Source: Helicobacter winghamensis ATCC BAA-430 (GTDB taxonomy: Bacteria > Campylobacterota > Campylobacteria > Campylobacterales > Helicobacteraceae). From it: 64,000 nt of DNA. The position numbers were made by a program, and so were the translations under genes. The stretch is from NCBI RefSeq assembly GCF_028751035.1, contig NZ_CP063533.1, positions 620,001 through 684,000 of the forward strand, read 5' to 3'. The notes under the pieces are model-generated. The model was not told the DNA's origin, made no database searches, and saw only the letters and a list, made by a program, of their open reading frames with translations. Shown one piece after another: positions 1 to 9,107 of the stretch (position 1 is its first letter; each line of letters opens with the position of its first letter).

Positions 1-795
1 TTTACATTTATTGATATATCTGATTTAGTAAAGCTTGAAGAGGAATTGCAAAATAGACATTTAATATTGGCGCAAAAAACAAAAGATGAAGAAATGGGAA
101 GAATGCTTGGTAATGTGGCTCACCAATGGAAGCAACCACTAAATGCGCTTTATCTTGTGTGCCAAAATCTAAAAGAAATGCAATCTTTAGGAACACTTGA
201 TGATATTGAGTTTAAAAAGTATTTGAAAATTATGATAGAACAAATTAAATTTATGTCAAATACCATTGATGCATTTCGCTCATTTTATATTCCCTCTAAG
301 GAAAAGGAGGAGTTTGAAATCTGTGTGGTAATTAAAAATACTTTAGAGTTATTTTATAGCATTTTAGATAATAATATTTCCATAAAATTTTTATCTTGTA
401 AAGATAAAAAAATATTAAAAATTAATGCAATTAAAAGTGAATTCCAAAATCTAATTATTATTTTAATAGATAATGCAATTGAGGCAATTAAGGATCGTCT
501 GAAGAAAAAAGAAATTAAAGAGGGAAGGATTACAATTTGCTGTGTGTTAGAAGAAAATATTTTCAAAAAGAAAGTTTGTGTATTTTATATTAAAGATAAT
601 GGTGGTGGAATCCCAGCAGAGATTGCAAAAAAAGTGTTTGATAAATTCTTTACAACAAAGCAAAGTGGCACTGGAATTGGCTTATCTATGGTGCGGATGT
701 TTTTAAGCTCTATGCAAGGTGAAATCTCTTTTGCAAATGAAAAAGATGGAACAAAATTTAAAGTGGAGTTACCATTGAGTAACAAAAATGCATAA
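1..795 (+). CDS. Sensor histidine kinase, C-terminal part (gene runs in from the left edge)
   Basis: The frame is open to the first base of the window, so the true start lies upstream. The first visible residues (FIDISDLVKLEEEL) look like the end of a PAS domain followed by a helical linker. The phospho-acceptor H box is GNVAHQWKQPLNAL, with the histidine at nt 121-123. An N box (LIDNAIEAI), a G1 box (KDNGGGIP) and a G2 box (GTGIGLSMV) complete a HATPase_c domain that ends at the stop. The HQWKQPL form of the H box is common in campylobacterial PAS-type kinases with a soluble or single-membrane-span input. No response regulator is visible downstream, so the partner is unknown. The next gene is a chemoreceptor 125 bp away, so a link is possible but not shown. 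Confidence 0.9.
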   Translation, partial: FTFIDISDLVKLEEELQNRHLILAQKTKDEEMGRMLGNVAHQWKQPLNALYLVCQNLKEMQSLGTLDDIEFKKYLKIMIEQIKFMSNTIDAFRSFYIPSKEKEEFEICVVIKNTLELFYSILDNNISIKFLSCKDKKILKINAIKSEFQNLIIILIDNAIEAIKDRLKKKEIKEGRITICCVLEENIFKKKVCVFYIKDNGGGIPAEIAKKVFDKFFTTKQSGTGIGLSMVRMFLSSMQGEISFANEKDGTKFKVELPLSNKNA

Positions 796-920
796 GAGAA
801 AAGATAAACTCTATAAATTTGTAGTAATATTATACTTTTAACAAGTGTTTTAGCGTTATTGATTTAAAATTTTAAAATTTTTAGAGTGATTTTTATAACT
901 TAAGATTCCTAGGAGGAGAA

Positions 921-2510
921 ATGCTAAAAACTATCCGTTCTAAGATTATTGTAATGATTATTGGTTTTTTGCTAGTTTTGCTGACAATGGTGTATTATAA
1001 TCTGCAAAATGGATTTAATAGCATTGCTAAAAGTAGCTCTACAAGGGAATTACACCAGCTAAATGCTATGCTGACAGAGGGGTTAAAAGTTGCAATGAAT
1101 ACTGGAGATCCTATTATAATTGGTGGCTTTATCGAGGGCTCTAAGAAAGTTAATGGAATCGCAAATTTAGAGATTTTTGCAGCTCAAAATGTAATCGATC
1201 TTATGGGACTACAGAAGGAATTTACTACAAAGCCAGAGATCTTAAAGGTTTTTGAGAGTAAAAAAGAATTAATTAGAACATATAAAACTGAGAGTGATGA
1301 GGGATTTTTGATGGCAAAGCCTATTTTGGCGGAAGATGCTTGTGTAATGTGCCACGCAACTTCGCAAGTGGGCGATGTGCTTGGTGTATCAGAAATGCAA
1401 ATTTCCATCAAAGAATTGACACAAGATTCTAATGCTGTGCGCAATAAAATTATTTTTTTAATGGCGGGAGTAGGTATTGTTGCTTTGTTTTTATTACTTT
1501 TGCTATTTAATCGTTGGGTGTTTTACCCAATTTCAAATCTTGCGAAAGTGGCATTTGATTTAGCTCAAGGAGATGGGGATTTAACGAAACGCTTGCCCGT
1601 TAAAAATGATGATGAAATTGCAAAAGCAAGCACATATATCAATAGATTTATTCAAAAAATTGGCAACACAGTGTGTAGCGCAAAAGATATTAGTCATCAA
1701 AATATCACGCAATCACATCAGCTTTTTAGTGCTTCAAGTGAGATTGATGAGCGTATTGAGCGTTCTGTTGAAGTTGTAAGAGAGAGTGCAAGTCTTGGCA
1801 AAGCAATAGAAGAAATGTTAAATGCAGCAAAAGACTTAGTGCAACTTAGCGCAAAAGATATTCGGGAATCCTCTAATCAGCTAGCTAGCACTAAAAAGCT
1901 ATTATTAAAAGTAGCAAATAATGTGCAAGAAAATGTAAGTGTTGAGCATAATATCGCTGAACAACTAGAACAAAGCACGCAAGAAACAGATAAAATTAAG
2001 GGTGTTTTGACGATTATTGCAGAAATTGCCGATCAAACAAGCCTGCTTGCACTTAATGCAAATATTGAAGCAGCGCGTGCAGGAGAAGCTGGGCGTGGTT
2101 TTGCGGTAGTTGCTGATGAAGTTAGAAAGTTAGCAGAACGCACACAAAAAAGCTTAGGAGAAATCAATGCTGTGGTTAATATGATTATTCAGTCTATTAC
2201 AGATGCAAACAACGCAATGCGCACAAATGTCCAAAAAATTGTAAGTGTTGCTGATGATTCAATGGAAGGAACAGAAATTTTAGAGGTTAGCACAAAATCT
2301 CTTGAAGCTGCAGTTGAAGCTTCAAGTAAAGCATTAGAGAAAACAAATACTCTTTTTGAAGCAATGCAAATGGTGTTAAAACAAATTAGCGAAGTGGATA
2401 AACTCACAAATGACAATAGTGAAGCGGTGCATATGATTAATGCGATTTCAAAAGAGATGGCGCAAAAAGCAAATATGTTAAACGCACAGCTTGATTCTTT
2501 TAAATGTTAG
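921..2510 (+). CDS. Methyl-accepting chemotaxis protein with periplasmic CxxCH heme motif
   Basis: 529-residue chemoreceptor. A first membrane helix at about residues 9-24 and a second at about 177-196 bracket a periplasmic domain of roughly 150 residues. That domain carries CVMCH at residues 141-145, a c-type heme attachment motif. Position and context (just before a conserved GDVLG stretch) resemble the Tll0287-like/DUF3365 heme-binding sensor domain known from heme-containing chemoreceptors. A HAMP domain follows at about 197-250. The cytoplasmic hairpin includes [20 protein letters not shown] and [11 protein letters not shown], the CheA/CheW contact region. A strong ribosome site (AGGAGG, nt 911-916) decides the start. 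Inference: it senses redox state, oxygen, NO or a redox-active ligand and steers swimming through CheA. The ligand is not determined by sequence. Confidence 0.92.
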   Translation: MLKTIRSKIIVMIIGFLLVLLTMVYYNLQNGFNSIAKSSSTRELHQLNAMLTEGLKVAMNTGDPIIIGGFIEGSKKVNGIANLEIFAAQNVIDLMGLQKEFTTKPEILKVFESKKELIRTYKTESDEGFLMAKPILAEDACVMCHATSQVGDVLGVSEMQISIKELTQDSNAVRNKIIFLMAGVGIVALFLLLLLFNRWVFYPISNLAKVAFDLAQGDGDLTKRLPVKNDDEIAKASTYINRFIQKIGNTVCSAKDISHQNITQSHQLFSASSEIDERIERSVEVVRESASLGKAIEEMLNAAKDLVQLSAKDIRESSNQLASTKKLLLKVANNVQENVSVEHNIAEQLEQSTQETDKIKGVLTIIAEIADQTSLLALNANIEAARAGEAGRGFAVVADEVRKLAERTQKSLGEINAVVNMIIQSITDANNAMRTNVQKIVSVADDSMEGTEILEVSTKSLEAAVEASSKALEKTNTLFEAMQMVLKQISEVDKLTNDNSEAVHMINAISKEMAQKANMLNAQLDSFKC

Positions 2511-2621
2511 GTGATTTAAAAAGTATTGATGTTGTCTTTGTTTTGGGATTGTTTTATTTGATTTATTAAATTTATTTTTACTTCACACTTTTTAGTTACA
2601 CTTAAAAGGTGTTTTCTGTAG

Positions 2622-2652
2622 TAAAGTTAGCTTAGTTTTTAAGCTAACTTTA
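2622..2652. promoter_or_regulatory. 13-bp perfect inverted repeat upstream of cmeA
   Basis: TAAAGTTAGCTTA (2622-2634) and its exact reverse complement (2640-2652) flank a 5-nt spacer. A -10-like TAGAAT lies just downstream at 2655-2660, so the dyad would cover the -35 region of a cmeABC promoter. No T-run follows, which argues against a simple terminator for the upstream chemoreceptor gene. An operator for an unknown regulator is the more likely reading. Confidence 0.5.
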
Positions 2653-2674
2653 GCTAGAATTTCAAAATCTTTTG

Positions 2675-2690
2675 TGTAATTAAAATTACA
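2675..2690. promoter_or_regulatory. CmeR-type operator box of the cmeABC operon
   Basis: The 16-bp dyad TGTAATTAAAATTACA has 6-bp perfect arms. It matches the CmeR box I recall from Campylobacter jejuni (TGTAATAAATATTACA) at 14 of 16 positions. It lies 26 bp before the cmeA start codon and just downstream of the -10-like TAGAAT at 2655-2660, where a bound TetR-family repressor would block transcription. In C. jejuni the cmeR gene sits next to cmeA. Here the upstream neighbour is a chemoreceptor, so the regulator must lie elsewhere. Confidence 0.6.
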
Positions 2691-2716
2691 AGTTGATTTT
2701 TAAATGAGGGAAATTA

Positions 2717-3844
2717 ATGAAAAAAACTAGTATGATGTTTTCTAAAACTCTTTTGGGTTTAGCGTGTGGAGTATTTCTTTTTGTGGGGTGCTCTAAAGAA
2801 AATGAGAATGCGCAAGCAATGCAGCAAAATGCAGCAATTTCGGTTGGAACTTATGTAGTTAAAACTGCAGATGTTCCTGTAAGTTTTGATTTTCCAGCGA
2901 AGCTTGAAAGCTTACAAAGTGTAGATATTTACGCGCGGGTAGAGGGAACATTGCTTGAGCAGCATTTTGTGGAAGGTGGACTTGTCAAAGAAGGAGATAA
3001 GCTTTTTAAAATTGATCCTTCCAAGTATCAAGCTGCTTATAATATGGCACAAGCTCAACTTCTTTCGGCACAAGCGACTCTTAAGGTAGCAAGTCGTGAT
3101 TGGAAACGCGCGCAAAAGCTTTTTAAAGAAAAAGCCCTTAGCCCTAAAGAGTATGATTCTGCCCAATCAGCGTTTGAAAGTGCCGATGCTGCAGTTGCAA
3201 ATGCAAGAGCAAGCTTAAATGTTGCTAAAATTGATTTGGATTATACTGATGTAATGGCAACAGCGAGCGGAAAAATTAGCATGAAGCGTTATGATATTGG
3301 CGATTTAGTTGGAGTGGCAGGTGGAAATAATGTTTTAACAACTATCACGCAACTTGATCCTATTCATGCAGAGTTTTCAATTCCGAGTAATGATTATTAT
3401 TTTGTTCGCACACTAAATCAAGAAAATGTAAGTGTGCATTATATTTTGCCAGATGGAAGTCAATATAAAAAAGAAGGCAAGATTGATTTTATTGACAGTG
3501 TGATTGATTCTACAACTGCGACAATTAAAGCGCGTGCATTAGTTGAAAATCCAGAGCATTTATTAGTTCCTGGAGAGTTTTCGCGCATTAAGTTAGAGGG
3601 ATTTATTTTGGAAAAATCTATTGTAATTCCTCAAAAGGCATTGATGCAAGATTCAAAAGGGGGTTATGTCTTTAAAATTGTTGATGGCAAAGTGCAACCT
3701 GTTTATATTACTACTGGGCATATTATTGGTAATTCTGTGGTGGTGAAGAGTGGGTTAAGTGATAATGATGTGATTATTACGAGTCAACTTATTAAGTTGC
3801 GACCTGGAGCCTCTGTGGTGCCAATGCAACAGAATGAGCAATAA
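2717..3844 (+). CDS. cmeA: RND multidrug efflux periplasmic adaptor (CmeA type)
   Basis: 375-residue membrane-fusion protein that bridges the inner-membrane pump and the outer-membrane channel of the tripartite CmeABC efflux system. A lipoprotein signal ends in the lipobox FVGC with the acylated cysteine at residue 25. The biotinyl/lipoyl-like half-motifs (ARVEGTLLEQHFVEGGLVK, and later TASGKISMKRYDIGDLVG) flank an alpha-helical hairpin at about residues 95-165 rich in AQAQL/ASAxA repeats. Beta-barrel and membrane-proximal domains follow. The ribosome site GAGGG precedes the ATG. It is first of three genes spaced 10 bp from cmeB, so a single operon. Family knowledge: exports bile salts and many antibiotics, important for gut colonisation. 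Confidence 0.93.
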   Translation: MKKTSMMFSKTLLGLACGVFLFVGCSKENENAQAMQQNAAISVGTYVVKTADVPVSFDFPAKLESLQSVDIYARVEGTLLEQHFVEGGLVKEGDKLFKIDPSKYQAAYNMAQAQLLSAQATLKVASRDWKRAQKLFKEKALSPKEYDSAQSAFESADAAVANARASLNVAKIDLDYTDVMATASGKISMKRYDIGDLVGVAGGNNVLTTITQLDPIHAEFSIPSNDYYFVRTLNQENVSVHYILPDGSQYKKEGKIDFIDSVIDSTTATIKARALVENPEHLLVPGEFSRIKLEGFILEKSIVIPQKALMQDSKGGYVFKIVDGKVQPVYITTGHIIGNSVVVKSGLSDNDVIITSQLIKLRPGASVVPMQQNEQ

Positions 3845-3854
3845 GGAATCATAA

Positions 3855-6800
3855 ATGTTTTCAAAATTCTTTATTAATCGTCCTGTTTTAGCAATGGTAA
3901 TGTCTATTATCATTGTGATTGCAGGCTCGCTGTCAATTTTTTCGCTTGCGGTAGAAGAATATCCACAGGTTACTCCGCCACAAGTCGTTGTGCAAGCAAC
4001 CTATCCAGGGGCTAGTGCAGAGGTTATTTCAAGTGGTGTGGCAAGTGTTTTGGAAAATAGTATTAATGGAGTTGAGGGAATGCTATATATGCAATCTTCT
4101 TCAACCTCTAGTGGCGCATTGTCTATTAATATTTATTTTACCAATGAAACAGATCCAGATCAAGCAACTATTAATGTAAATAATAGAGTTCAAGCTGTTT
4201 TAAGTCAATTGCCTCAAGAAGTTCAAAGAATGGGTGTTACTGTTGAGAAGCGATCTTCTACAATCTTAGCTGTGTATTCGCTCTCATCAGATACTCCAAG
4301 TCATGATGCAGTCTTTATTGCAAATTATGCAACAATTAATATTTTGGATGAATTAAAAAGGATTCCAGGTGTTGGAGATGCATCGCTCTTTAGTCGCTCG
4401 GAATATTCTATGCGTATTTGGCTTGCTCCAGATAAGCTTACCAAGTATAATTTAACACCTACTGAAGTGATTGCAGCAGTGCAAGAGCAAAATTCGCAAT
4501 TTGCAGTGGGTGCATTTGGGCAAGAGCCTATTAGAAAAGATTTAGATTTTACTTACTCGGTAACTACACAGGGGCGTTTTACGAGTACTGATGAGTTTGG
4601 CGAGATTTTAATCCGTACAAATCTTGATGGTTCATCTTTACGCTTAAAAGATGTAGCTAAAGTATCTTTAGGGGCTGAGGATTATAGCGTAAATGCTTTT
4701 TATAATGGCAAGCCAGCAGTTGCTTTTGGTGTATTCTTGCAACCTGGAGCAAATGCTCTTAATGTGGCAGAGAGTGTGAGTGCAAAGTTAGAAGAGCTAT
4801 CTAAAAGTTTTCCTGATGGGCTAGAATATGCAATTCCATATGATACAACAGCATTTGTTGATGTATCTGTTAAAGAAGTGATTAAGACTTTTATTGAAGC
4901 AATTATTTTGGTTGTAATTGTAATTTATTTCTTTTTGCAAAACTTTAGAGCAACGATTATTCCAGTTTTAGCTGTGCCTGTATCTATTATTGGTGCATTT
5001 GCGGGAATGTATATTTTAGGATTTTCTATTAATCTTTTGACACTTTTTGGGTTGATTCTTGCTATTGGGATTGTAGTTGATGATGCTATTATTGTAATTG
5101 AAAATGTAGAGAGATTAATCCATGAAGAAAAACTCTCTGTAAAAGAAGCGACAACAAAGGCTATGGAGGAGATTGCAAGTCCTGTAATTGCAATTGTTTT
5201 GGTGCTCTCAGCAGTATTTATCCCTGTAGCATTTATTGGTGGATTTGCAGGAGAGATTTATAAGCAATTTGCAATTACTATTGTAATTTCTGTTATTATT
5301 TCTGGTTTTGTGGCATTAACACTTACTCCAGCTCTTTGTGTGTCTTTGCTTAAGACAAAAGAGCCTAAACCTTTTTGGATTGTAAGAAAGTTTAATATTT
5401 TCTTTGATTGGCTTACACATCAATTTACTGATAAAGTCGCGCATGCGATTCGTCGCGGAACATTATATGTTATTTTGTTTGTGGGGCTTATTGGAATTAC
5501 CTATGGATTATTTACGCGTGTTCCAACTGGTCTTGTTCCTTCAGAAGACAAGGGAGTTTTGCTAATTTCTATGAAACTTCCCCCAGCAACAGCACTTAGT
5601 AAAACCACTGATGTCGCTTCTTTTATGGAGCAAACCGTTAGAAATCATCCCGATACTGAAGCAATTATGGCACTTGCAGGATATGACTTGCTTTCAAGTG
5701 CTGTTAGAACATTTGGAGGGGCAGCATTTGTGAAATTAAAAGATTGGGATTTGCGCAAGAAAGATAATCAGCATTCTCAAGCTATTGCAAATACTCTAAC
5801 AGGGCAGTTAATGCGTAATCCTAATGCGATTATTTTCGCACTTAATCCTCCACCTATTATGGGACTTAGTTTGACAGATGGTTTTGAGATGTATGTGCAA
5901 GATAGAACGGGTGGTTCTATTGAAAATTTACAAAAATATACACAAGAAATTTTGCAGAAGGCTACACAAAGAAAAGAATTAACAAGTGTTAGAACAACAT
6001 TAAGTGCTGATGTGCCACAATATAATGTGCAGCTTGATAGAGAAAAAGCTAAGTCTTTGGGGGTTAATATTAATGATGTTTTTTCAACATTGCAAGCAAC
6101 TTTTGGCTCTTATTATGTGAATGATTTTAACCTTTATGGAAGAACTTATAAAGTTAATATTCAATCTGATGGTGCTTTTAGAGAGAGCCCAGAGGATCTG
6201 CGTAATGTCTATGTGCGTTCAAGCAGTGGAGAGTTGGTGCCAATTAGCGCACTTGTAACTTTTAAAAGAATCATTGCTCCAGATATTTTAGAGAGATTTA
6301 ATCTCTTTCCAGCGGCAAAGTTAATGGGGGATGCAGCACCGGGTTATTCTTCGGGGGATGCCTTAAAGGCAATCGAAGAGGTAGCAAAAGAAGTCTTACC
6401 AGAAGGTTATACAATTGCTTGGTCTGGGACTTCTTATCAGGAAAAAGCAAGTAGCAATACAGGCTCTCTTGCCTTTGTTTTTGGACTTGTGTTTGTGTTT
6501 TTGATTTTAGCAGCACAATATGAACGGTGGCTTATGCCTATGGCGGTTTTAACAGCAGTGCCTTTTGCGGTTTTTGGTGCGATTTTTGCAACTTGGCTTA
6601 GAGGCTTAAATGTAGATATTTATTTTAATATTGGTCTTGTAATGCTAATTGCCCTTGCAGCAAAAAATGCTATTTTAATTATTGAGTTTGCAATGCAGGC
6701 TAGAGAAGTGGAGGGCAAGGATATTTATGATTCTGCCATTGAGGCAGCAAGGCTTAGATTCCGTCCTATTGTAATGACTTCTTTAGCTTTTACTATTGGT

Positions 6801-6983
6801 GTTTTACCGCTTGCTATTAGCACTGGTGCAGGAGCGGCAAGTAGGCACGCAATAGGCACAGGTGTAATTGGAGGAATGCTTGCAGCAACTTTTATTGCAA
6901 CTTTCTTTATTCCGCTATTTTATACTTATTTTGCGCGTTTTAGTGAATTTATTGCAAATTTAAGGAGAAAAAATGAATCCTAA
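3855..6983 (+). CDS. cmeB: RND multidrug efflux inner-membrane transporter (CmeB type)
   Basis: 1042-residue HAE1-family proton-driven pump, the usual full length for AcrB/CmeB. Twelve membrane helices are expected and two large periplasmic loops are visible (about residues 35-330 and 555-865). The proton relay is intact: the VVDDAIIVIENVER stretch in helix 4 provides the Asp pair and LAAKNAILIIEFA in helix 10 provides the Lys. The N-terminal MFSKFFINRPVLAMV is typical. It lies 10 bp after cmeA and overlaps cmeC by 11 bp, consistent with coupled translation. Together with the flanking genes it forms a complete tripartite pump for bile acids, dyes and antibiotics. No disruption or odd composition is seen. 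Confidence 0.96.
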   Translation: MFSKFFINRPVLAMVMSIIIVIAGSLSIFSLAVEEYPQVTPPQVVVQATYPGASAEVISSGVASVLENSINGVEGMLYMQSSSTSSGALSINIYFTNETDPDQATINVNNRVQAVLSQLPQEVQRMGVTVEKRSSTILAVYSLSSDTPSHDAVFIANYATINILDELKRIPGVGDASLFSRSEYSMRIWLAPDKLTKYNLTPTEVIAAVQEQNSQFAVGAFGQEPIRKDLDFTYSVTTQGRFTSTDEFGEILIRTNLDGSSLRLKDVAKVSLGAEDYSVNAFYNGKPAVAFGVFLQPGANALNVAESVSAKLEELSKSFPDGLEYAIPYDTTAFVDVSVKEVIKTFIEAIILVVIVIYFFLQNFRATIIPVLAVPVSIIGAFAGMYILGFSINLLTLFGLILAIGIVVDDAIIVIENVERLIHEEKLSVKEATTKAMEEIASPVIAIVLVLSAVFIPVAFIGGFAGEIYKQFAITIVISVIISGFVALTLTPALCVSLLKTKEPKPFWIVRKFNIFFDWLTHQFTDKVAHAIRRGTLYVILFVGLIGITYGLFTRVPTGLVPSEDKGVLLISMKLPPATALSKTTDVASFMEQTVRNHPDTEAIMALAGYDLLSSAVRTFGGAAFVKLKDWDLRKKDNQHSQAIANTLTGQLMRNPNAIIFALNPPPIMGLSLTDGFEMYVQDRTGGSIENLQKYTQEILQKATQRKELTSVRTTLSADVPQYNVQLDREKAKSLGVNINDVFSTLQATFGSYYVNDFNLYGRTYKVNIQSDGAFRESPEDLRNVYVRSSSGELVPISALVTFKRIIAPDILERFNLFPAAKLMGDAAPGYSSGDALKAIEEVAKEVLPEGYTIAWSGTSYQEKASSNTGSLAFVFGLVFVFLILAAQYERWLMPMAVLTAVPFAVFGAIFATWLRGLNVDIYFNIGLVMLIALAAKNAILIIEFAMQAREVEGKDIYDSAIEAARLRFRPIVMTSLAFTIGVLPLAISTGAGAASRHAIGTGVIGGMLAATFIATFFIPLFYTYFARFSEFIANLRRKNES

Positions 6984-8397
6984 AATTTACAAATTTGGTT
7001 TAAGTTTTGTTGCGATTTTAGCCTTAGGTTTTGGTGGTTGTTCATTATCGCCAAAGTATTCTAAGCCTACTACAAATCTTCCAGATATTAAAGAAGGACT
7101 GCAGAATTCTGAAGTTTTAGAGATTAAAGAGAAGTGGTGGGAAGATTTTGGTGATACGCAATTAAATGTGTTTGTTGAGGAAGCGTTAGTAAATAATTAT
7201 GATTTGCTTGTAGCAATGGAGCGCATAGAACAAGCGCGTGCGCAGTGGGGTTATGCAAGAAGTGATCGTTATCCCAGTTTGAGTGCGCAGGGTGAAGCAA
7301 CACGGAATCGTAAAAATTTAAATTTAGGACAAAGAGAAAATTATAACAATTTTTCCTTGAGTGCTGTGCTTAGCTTTGAGCTTGATTTATGGGGTAGAGC
7401 TAGAGATGCAGATAGGAGCGCCTTGGCAAAATTACTTGCAATTAAGGCAAATGGGGATATGGTGCGCTTGAGTCTAGTTGCAAACATAATGCAAAGTTAT
7501 TTTGGTGTTTTAACGCTTAACAATCAAGTGCAAATTTCCCAAAACACACTAAAAAGTCGTACAGAAAATTACGAATATCGCAAAAAAGAGTTTGAAGCAG
7601 GTAAAATTTCAGAGATTGATATGCAGCAAGCAAAATCTGAAATGGCAAGTGTTCAAGCGCAATTACAAAGTCTTTTGATGGAGCAAAATTCTGCACAAAG
7701 TGCATTTTTAATTCTTTTGGGGCGTGATGGCAAGGGAATGTTTGAAAATAAGATTCCAACTAAGCCACAAGCTTTGGTGAGCGCACCTAGTATAAAGGCA
7801 GGCTTGCCTTCAAGTATTTTACAAAAACGCCCAGATATTGAAGCAGCAGAGCAGAATCTAAAGGCAGCAAACTTTTCTATTGGCGTTGCGCGCAGTGTTT
7901 ATTTTCCAACGATTTCCCTAACTGGGCTTTTTGGCTACGCAAGCCCTCAGTTAAATGAACTTTTTAGGACTTCAAATTCAACTTGGAATTTTGGGGGTAA
8001 TTTTATAGGGAATCTTTTAGATTTTGGCAGAACAAGTGCAAATGTGGATTTAGCAAAATCACAATATAGAGAAATGTTATTAACCTATGGACAGACTTTA
8101 CGCACAGCTTTTGGAGAGGTGAGAGAGAGTTTATTTAATGTTCAGATGACAAATCAAAGGTTAAATAGTTTGAAAGAGCAAGTAGAAGCCTTGCAGCGCA
8201 CATTAGAGCTTGCGAATTTGCGCTATGCAGAAGGTTATGTCAGCTATCTTGAAGTCTTAAGCACTCAAAGTGCTTTATTTGCAGCAGAATTAGAGCAAGA
8301 AGGTGCAAGATTAGAATCCTTAAGTGCTACAATTAGTTTATACAAAGCATTTGGTGGTGGATGGGATAAAAAGAAATTTGAAGAATCTAAAGATTAA
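6973..8397 (+). CDS. cmeC: Outer-membrane efflux channel lipoprotein (CmeC/TolC family)
   Basis: 474-residue TolC-like channel with two outer-membrane-efflux-protein repeats. The N-terminal signal ends in a lipobox (GFGGC, cysteine at residue 23), as in OprM/CmeC. Long helical segments rich in Ala, Gln and Glu form the periplasmic tunnel, and LDLWGRARDADRSA plus NLLDFGRTSANVDLAKSQ are the paired signatures of the two repeats. It starts 11 bp inside cmeB with an AAGGAG site and is the last gene of the cmeABC operon. A hairpin terminator follows at once. It gives the pump its exit duct through the outer membrane. Confidence 0.94.
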   Translation: MNPKIYKFGLSFVAILALGFGGCSLSPKYSKPTTNLPDIKEGLQNSEVLEIKEKWWEDFGDTQLNVFVEEALVNNYDLLVAMERIEQARAQWGYARSDRYPSLSAQGEATRNRKNLNLGQRENYNNFSLSAVLSFELDLWGRARDADRSALAKLLAIKANGDMVRLSLVANIMQSYFGVLTLNNQVQISQNTLKSRTENYEYRKKEFEAGKISEIDMQQAKSEMASVQAQLQSLLMEQNSAQSAFLILLGRDGKGMFENKIPTKPQALVSAPSIKAGLPSSILQKRPDIEAAEQNLKAANFSIGVARSVYFPTISLTGLFGYASPQLNELFRTSNSTWNFGGNFIGNLLDFGRTSANVDLAKSQYREMLLTYGQTLRTAFGEVRESLFNVQMTNQRLNSLKEQVEALQRTLELANLRYAEGYVSYLEVLSTQSALFAAELEQEGARLESLSATISLYKAFGGGWDKKKFEESKD

Positions 8398-8403
8398 TTG
8401 TTG

Positions 8404-8429
8404 ATGGAATCCAAAAAAATGGATTCCAT
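8404..8429. terminator. Hairpin terminator shared by cmeC and the convergent PepSY gene
   Basis: ATGGAATCCA and its reverse complement form a 10-bp stem with a six-base A loop. AT-rich sequence follows on the plus side and T-rich sequence follows when read from the minus side. It sits between two convergent genes and can serve both. The stem core GGAATC recurs in four other terminators of this window. Confidence 0.75.
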
Positions 8430-8431
8430 AT

Positions 8432-8980
8432 TTATATTACACTCAATGCGCCTAGAGCAATACTGACAATGCAGCCTGCTAGAATAGTAGCATATTGAAT
8501 TTTACGATTTTTCTTGCTATTAAAAAGTGTAATCATTAGCCCTGAAAGATAAAGCAAAATCAAAGTAATGCCAAATCCTATAGCCAACACATCAAAGTAC
8601 CATTTTGCTTTTGCTTTGTGAAGCATAATCATATCCCCAATGAGAGAACGCTTTAGTGTTGTGATTGTATAGGTGGAATCTGTATTTTTGGTAATGCTTG
8701 CACTATAGTGCGTGCCTCCTATGCTTAATGCGTTATTTTTGCCTGTTTTTGGAGTTAGATTAGAGGGAACATCTAGATTATTGCTTTTTAGATATTCCAC
8801 TAAAACTTCAATTTCCTTGCCTTTTTCAATATTTTGCGTGAGTGTATAGCTTTGTTTTGTTGCCCCTGTATCTTGATTGAATCCACTGATATATAAAATG
8901 CCAGTAAGTGCATATATTAGTGCAATGGGCAAGAAAAATAGACTTAAATAAATGTGTATATTGCGAAATTGTTTTGTCAT
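8432..8980 (-). CDS. PepSY-associated membrane protein
   Basis: 182-residue inner-membrane protein with helices at about residues 10-32, 128-150 and 158-180. The first helix region (HIYLSLFFLPIALIYALTGILYISG) and the later LHKAKAKWYFDVLAIGFGITLILLYLSGL match the layout of the PepSY_TM family: helix, periplasmic PepSY-like segment, then two helices. Such proteins are often encoded near iron uptake or reductase genes, and some act as ferric reductases, but no such partner is visible here. A good AAAGGAG site sets the start. It stands alone, convergent with cmeABC and divergent from yejA. Function beyond the family level is unknown. Confidence 0.75.
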   Translation of the reverse strand: MTKQFRNIHIYLSLFFLPIALIYALTGILYISGFNQDTGATKQSYTLTQNIEKGKEIEVLVEYLKSNNLDVPSNLTPKTGKNNALSIGGTHYSASITKNTDSTYTITTLKRSLIGDMIMLHKAKAKWYFDVLAIGFGITLILLYLSGLMITLFNSKKNRKIQYATILAGCIVSIALGALSVI

Positions 8981-9066
8981 TAAAGACTCCTTTGAAAAAT
9001 TTGCGGAAGTTTAATGAATAAATGTGAAGAAAATGTTAATTCTTGTCTGTTAATTTGTAAATATTT

Positions 9067-9075
9067 TGTTAAAAT
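9067..9075 (+). promoter_or_regulatory. Extended -10 promoter of the yej operon
   Basis: TGTTAAAAT (extended -10: TG, one base, TAAAAT) lies about 30 bp before the yejA start. In Helicobacter the -10 box dominates sigma-70 promoters, so this is the best promoter candidate for the operon. It is prediction by eye only. Confidence 0.45.
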
Positions 9076-9107
9076 GAACCTTTGCATTTTTAAAACAAAG
9101 GATTTTT

